A stretch of 64,000 nucleotides of DNA. Source: Caulobacteraceae bacterium. Its GTDB lineage: Bacteria; Pseudomonadota; Alphaproteobacteria; Caulobacterales; Caulobacteraceae. The notes beneath the pieces are model-generated. The model searched no databases. It saw nothing but the letters and a program-made list of their open reading frames with translations, and was not told the origin of the DNA. The translations under genes were made by a program, and so were the position numbers. The DNA is taken from the NCBI GenBank assembly GCA_027452265.1, contig DAIDGR010000074.1:1-64000 (forward strand). The letters run 5' to 3'. Positions 63,311 through 64,000 of the stretch are shown in pieces (the first letter of the stretch is position 1; the number at the start of each line of letters is the position of its first letter).

Positions 63311-64000
63311 GTTCTGTTGACGAAGTGGATTCCCAAATCGGCTGATCGCTGATTCAACGCTGTTCTTTGGGGAGAGCAGCGTTGGTTCGCGGTCTGATGT
63401 CGGACGAGGAGTGGGCGTTCTTCGCGCCGTTCGTGATCGAGACGGGTCCGCGTCGCGGCCGGCGGCCTCGGGATCACCGCCTGGTGCTGGACGGGGTGTT
63501 CTGGATCGCTCGGACGGGCTCGCCCTGGCGCGATCTGCACGACCACTTCGGCAAGTGGAGCTCGGTCTACCGGCAGTTCCGGCGCTGGACGCTGGCCGGG
63601 GTCTGGGACGTGCTGCTGGCCGCCCTCAATGACAGCGGCCAAGGCCAGGAGAGCGTCCAGATGATCGACTCGACCATCGTGCGGGCCCACCAGCATGCCG
63701 CTGGCGCCCAAAAAAAGCGGCAGGCCCTGAGGGCGAAGGTCTTGGCCGCTCGCGCGGTGGCTTCTCGACCAAGATCCATCTGAGAGCCAACGGCCTGGGC
63801 CTGCCGGTCGCCGCGGTGATCACCGGCGGCGAGGTCTCAGACGTCAAGGGCTACGACCCGATCATGGCCGAGCCCGGCCCTGAGCCCAAGGTGCTCCTGG
63901 GCGACAAGGGCTATGACGCCGACGCCATCCTGGAGGACCTTGAACACCGCGGCGTGGCCGCCGTCATTCCGCCCAAGCGGACGCGCAAGGTCCAGCGCCC
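63310..64000 (+). mobile_element. IS5-family (IS427-group) insertion sequence, left part
   Basis: The element begins near GGTTCTGTTGACGAAG directly after a TA in the LysR stop and runs off the window, so the right end and target duplication cannot be checked. The left end carries two GATTC sites and a 31-bp motif shared with the IS630 right end. Its two-frame transposase is typical of the IS427 group. Confidence 0.8.
63382..64000 (+). CDS. IS5-family transposase, two frames, cut by the window end
   Basis: The start is a TTG at 63382 with GGGGAGAG just ahead (ATG at 63397, MSDEEWAFFAPFV, is the alternative). The first frame has the IS427 N-terminus DEEWAFFAPFV, GRRPRDHRLVLDGVFWIARTGSPWRDL and the first catalytic Asp in QMIDSTIVRAHQHAAG. 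At 63710-63716 a run of seven A gives the slippery heptamer A AAA AAG. A -1 shift there enters frame 3, AAGPEGEGLGRSRGGFSTKIHLRANG ... LLGDKGYDAD (second Asp), which stays open to the window end. Without the shift the first frame ends at 63783. The catalytic Glu lies beyond the window. Confidence 0.85.

Overview
The window is high-GC DNA, almost fully coding, with long antisense shadow ORFs on nearly every gene. Several traits suggest an alphaproteobacterium, most likely of the Caulobacterales (Caulobacter/Phenylobacterium type): a methionine synthase split into two genes behind an ArsR-methyltransferase regulator and metF, the ligase-associated Lhr/PdeM pair, many secreted hydrolases, and GANTC (CcrM-type) sites at notable places. 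The genus is inference; there is no rRNA or other marker. I saw no tRNA, rRNA, CRISPR array or riboswitch.

Layout. (1) 1-1056: a complete IS630-family element. (2) 1078-9265: a secreted penicillin-acylase-type hydrolase divergent from a methionine-cycle operon (regulator-metF-metH1-metH2). The regulator appears to be transcribed as a leaderless mRNA from a promoter overlapped by a perfect 20-bp palindrome. (3) 9266-17667: small secreted and membrane proteins, an ABM-fold monooxygenase, a Gly/His-rich secreted protein, an Old Yellow Enzyme, a CocE-type hydrolase, an APC permease and an SMP-30-type lactonase. (4) 18015-29482: an ABC-transporter-dependent capsule locus. It holds a KpsD-like lipoprotein, KpsS-like protein, sulfotransferase, methyltransferase, stand-alone beta-rich domain, KpsT, KpsE, two GT4 glycosyltransferases and a divergent KpsM. 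The KpsT / small domain / coiled-coil methyltransferase order resembles a split, cap-recognising Wzt system and is the part I find most interesting. (5) 29680-41368: prfB with a textbook +1 frameshift site, an outer-membrane barrel candidate, NnrU, a TauD-type dioxygenase, a translationally coupled sorbosone-dehydrogenase / cytochrome c / amino-acid permease operon, an MFS transporter and a large Asp-box (sortilin-like) secreted protein. (6) 41516-50948: a DmeRF-type metal efflux operon with a clear operator, a VOC protein, two M20 peptidases, an ArsB-like transporter, an MscS/DUF3772 channel and a CHRD protein. (7) 50959-57432: Lhr-type helicase, PdeM and a small membrane protein, divergent from a DinG/XPD-type helicase. 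(8) 57563-63310: SRPBCC protein, RlmN, S-formylglutathione hydrolase, gamma-glutamyltransferase and a LysR regulator. (9) 63310-64000: the left part of an IS5-family (IS427-group) element that continues beyond the window.

A roughly 105-bp two-hairpin interspersed repeat occurs three times (6473, 9265 and 37948); one decayed copy lies exactly between the two halves of methionine synthase. The two IS elements belong to different families, yet share a 31-bp subterminal motif containing GANTC sites in their promoter-proximal ends. Genes interlock by ATGA/GTGA/TGATG overlaps in the methionine, capsule, redox and Lhr operons, which points to translational coupling.
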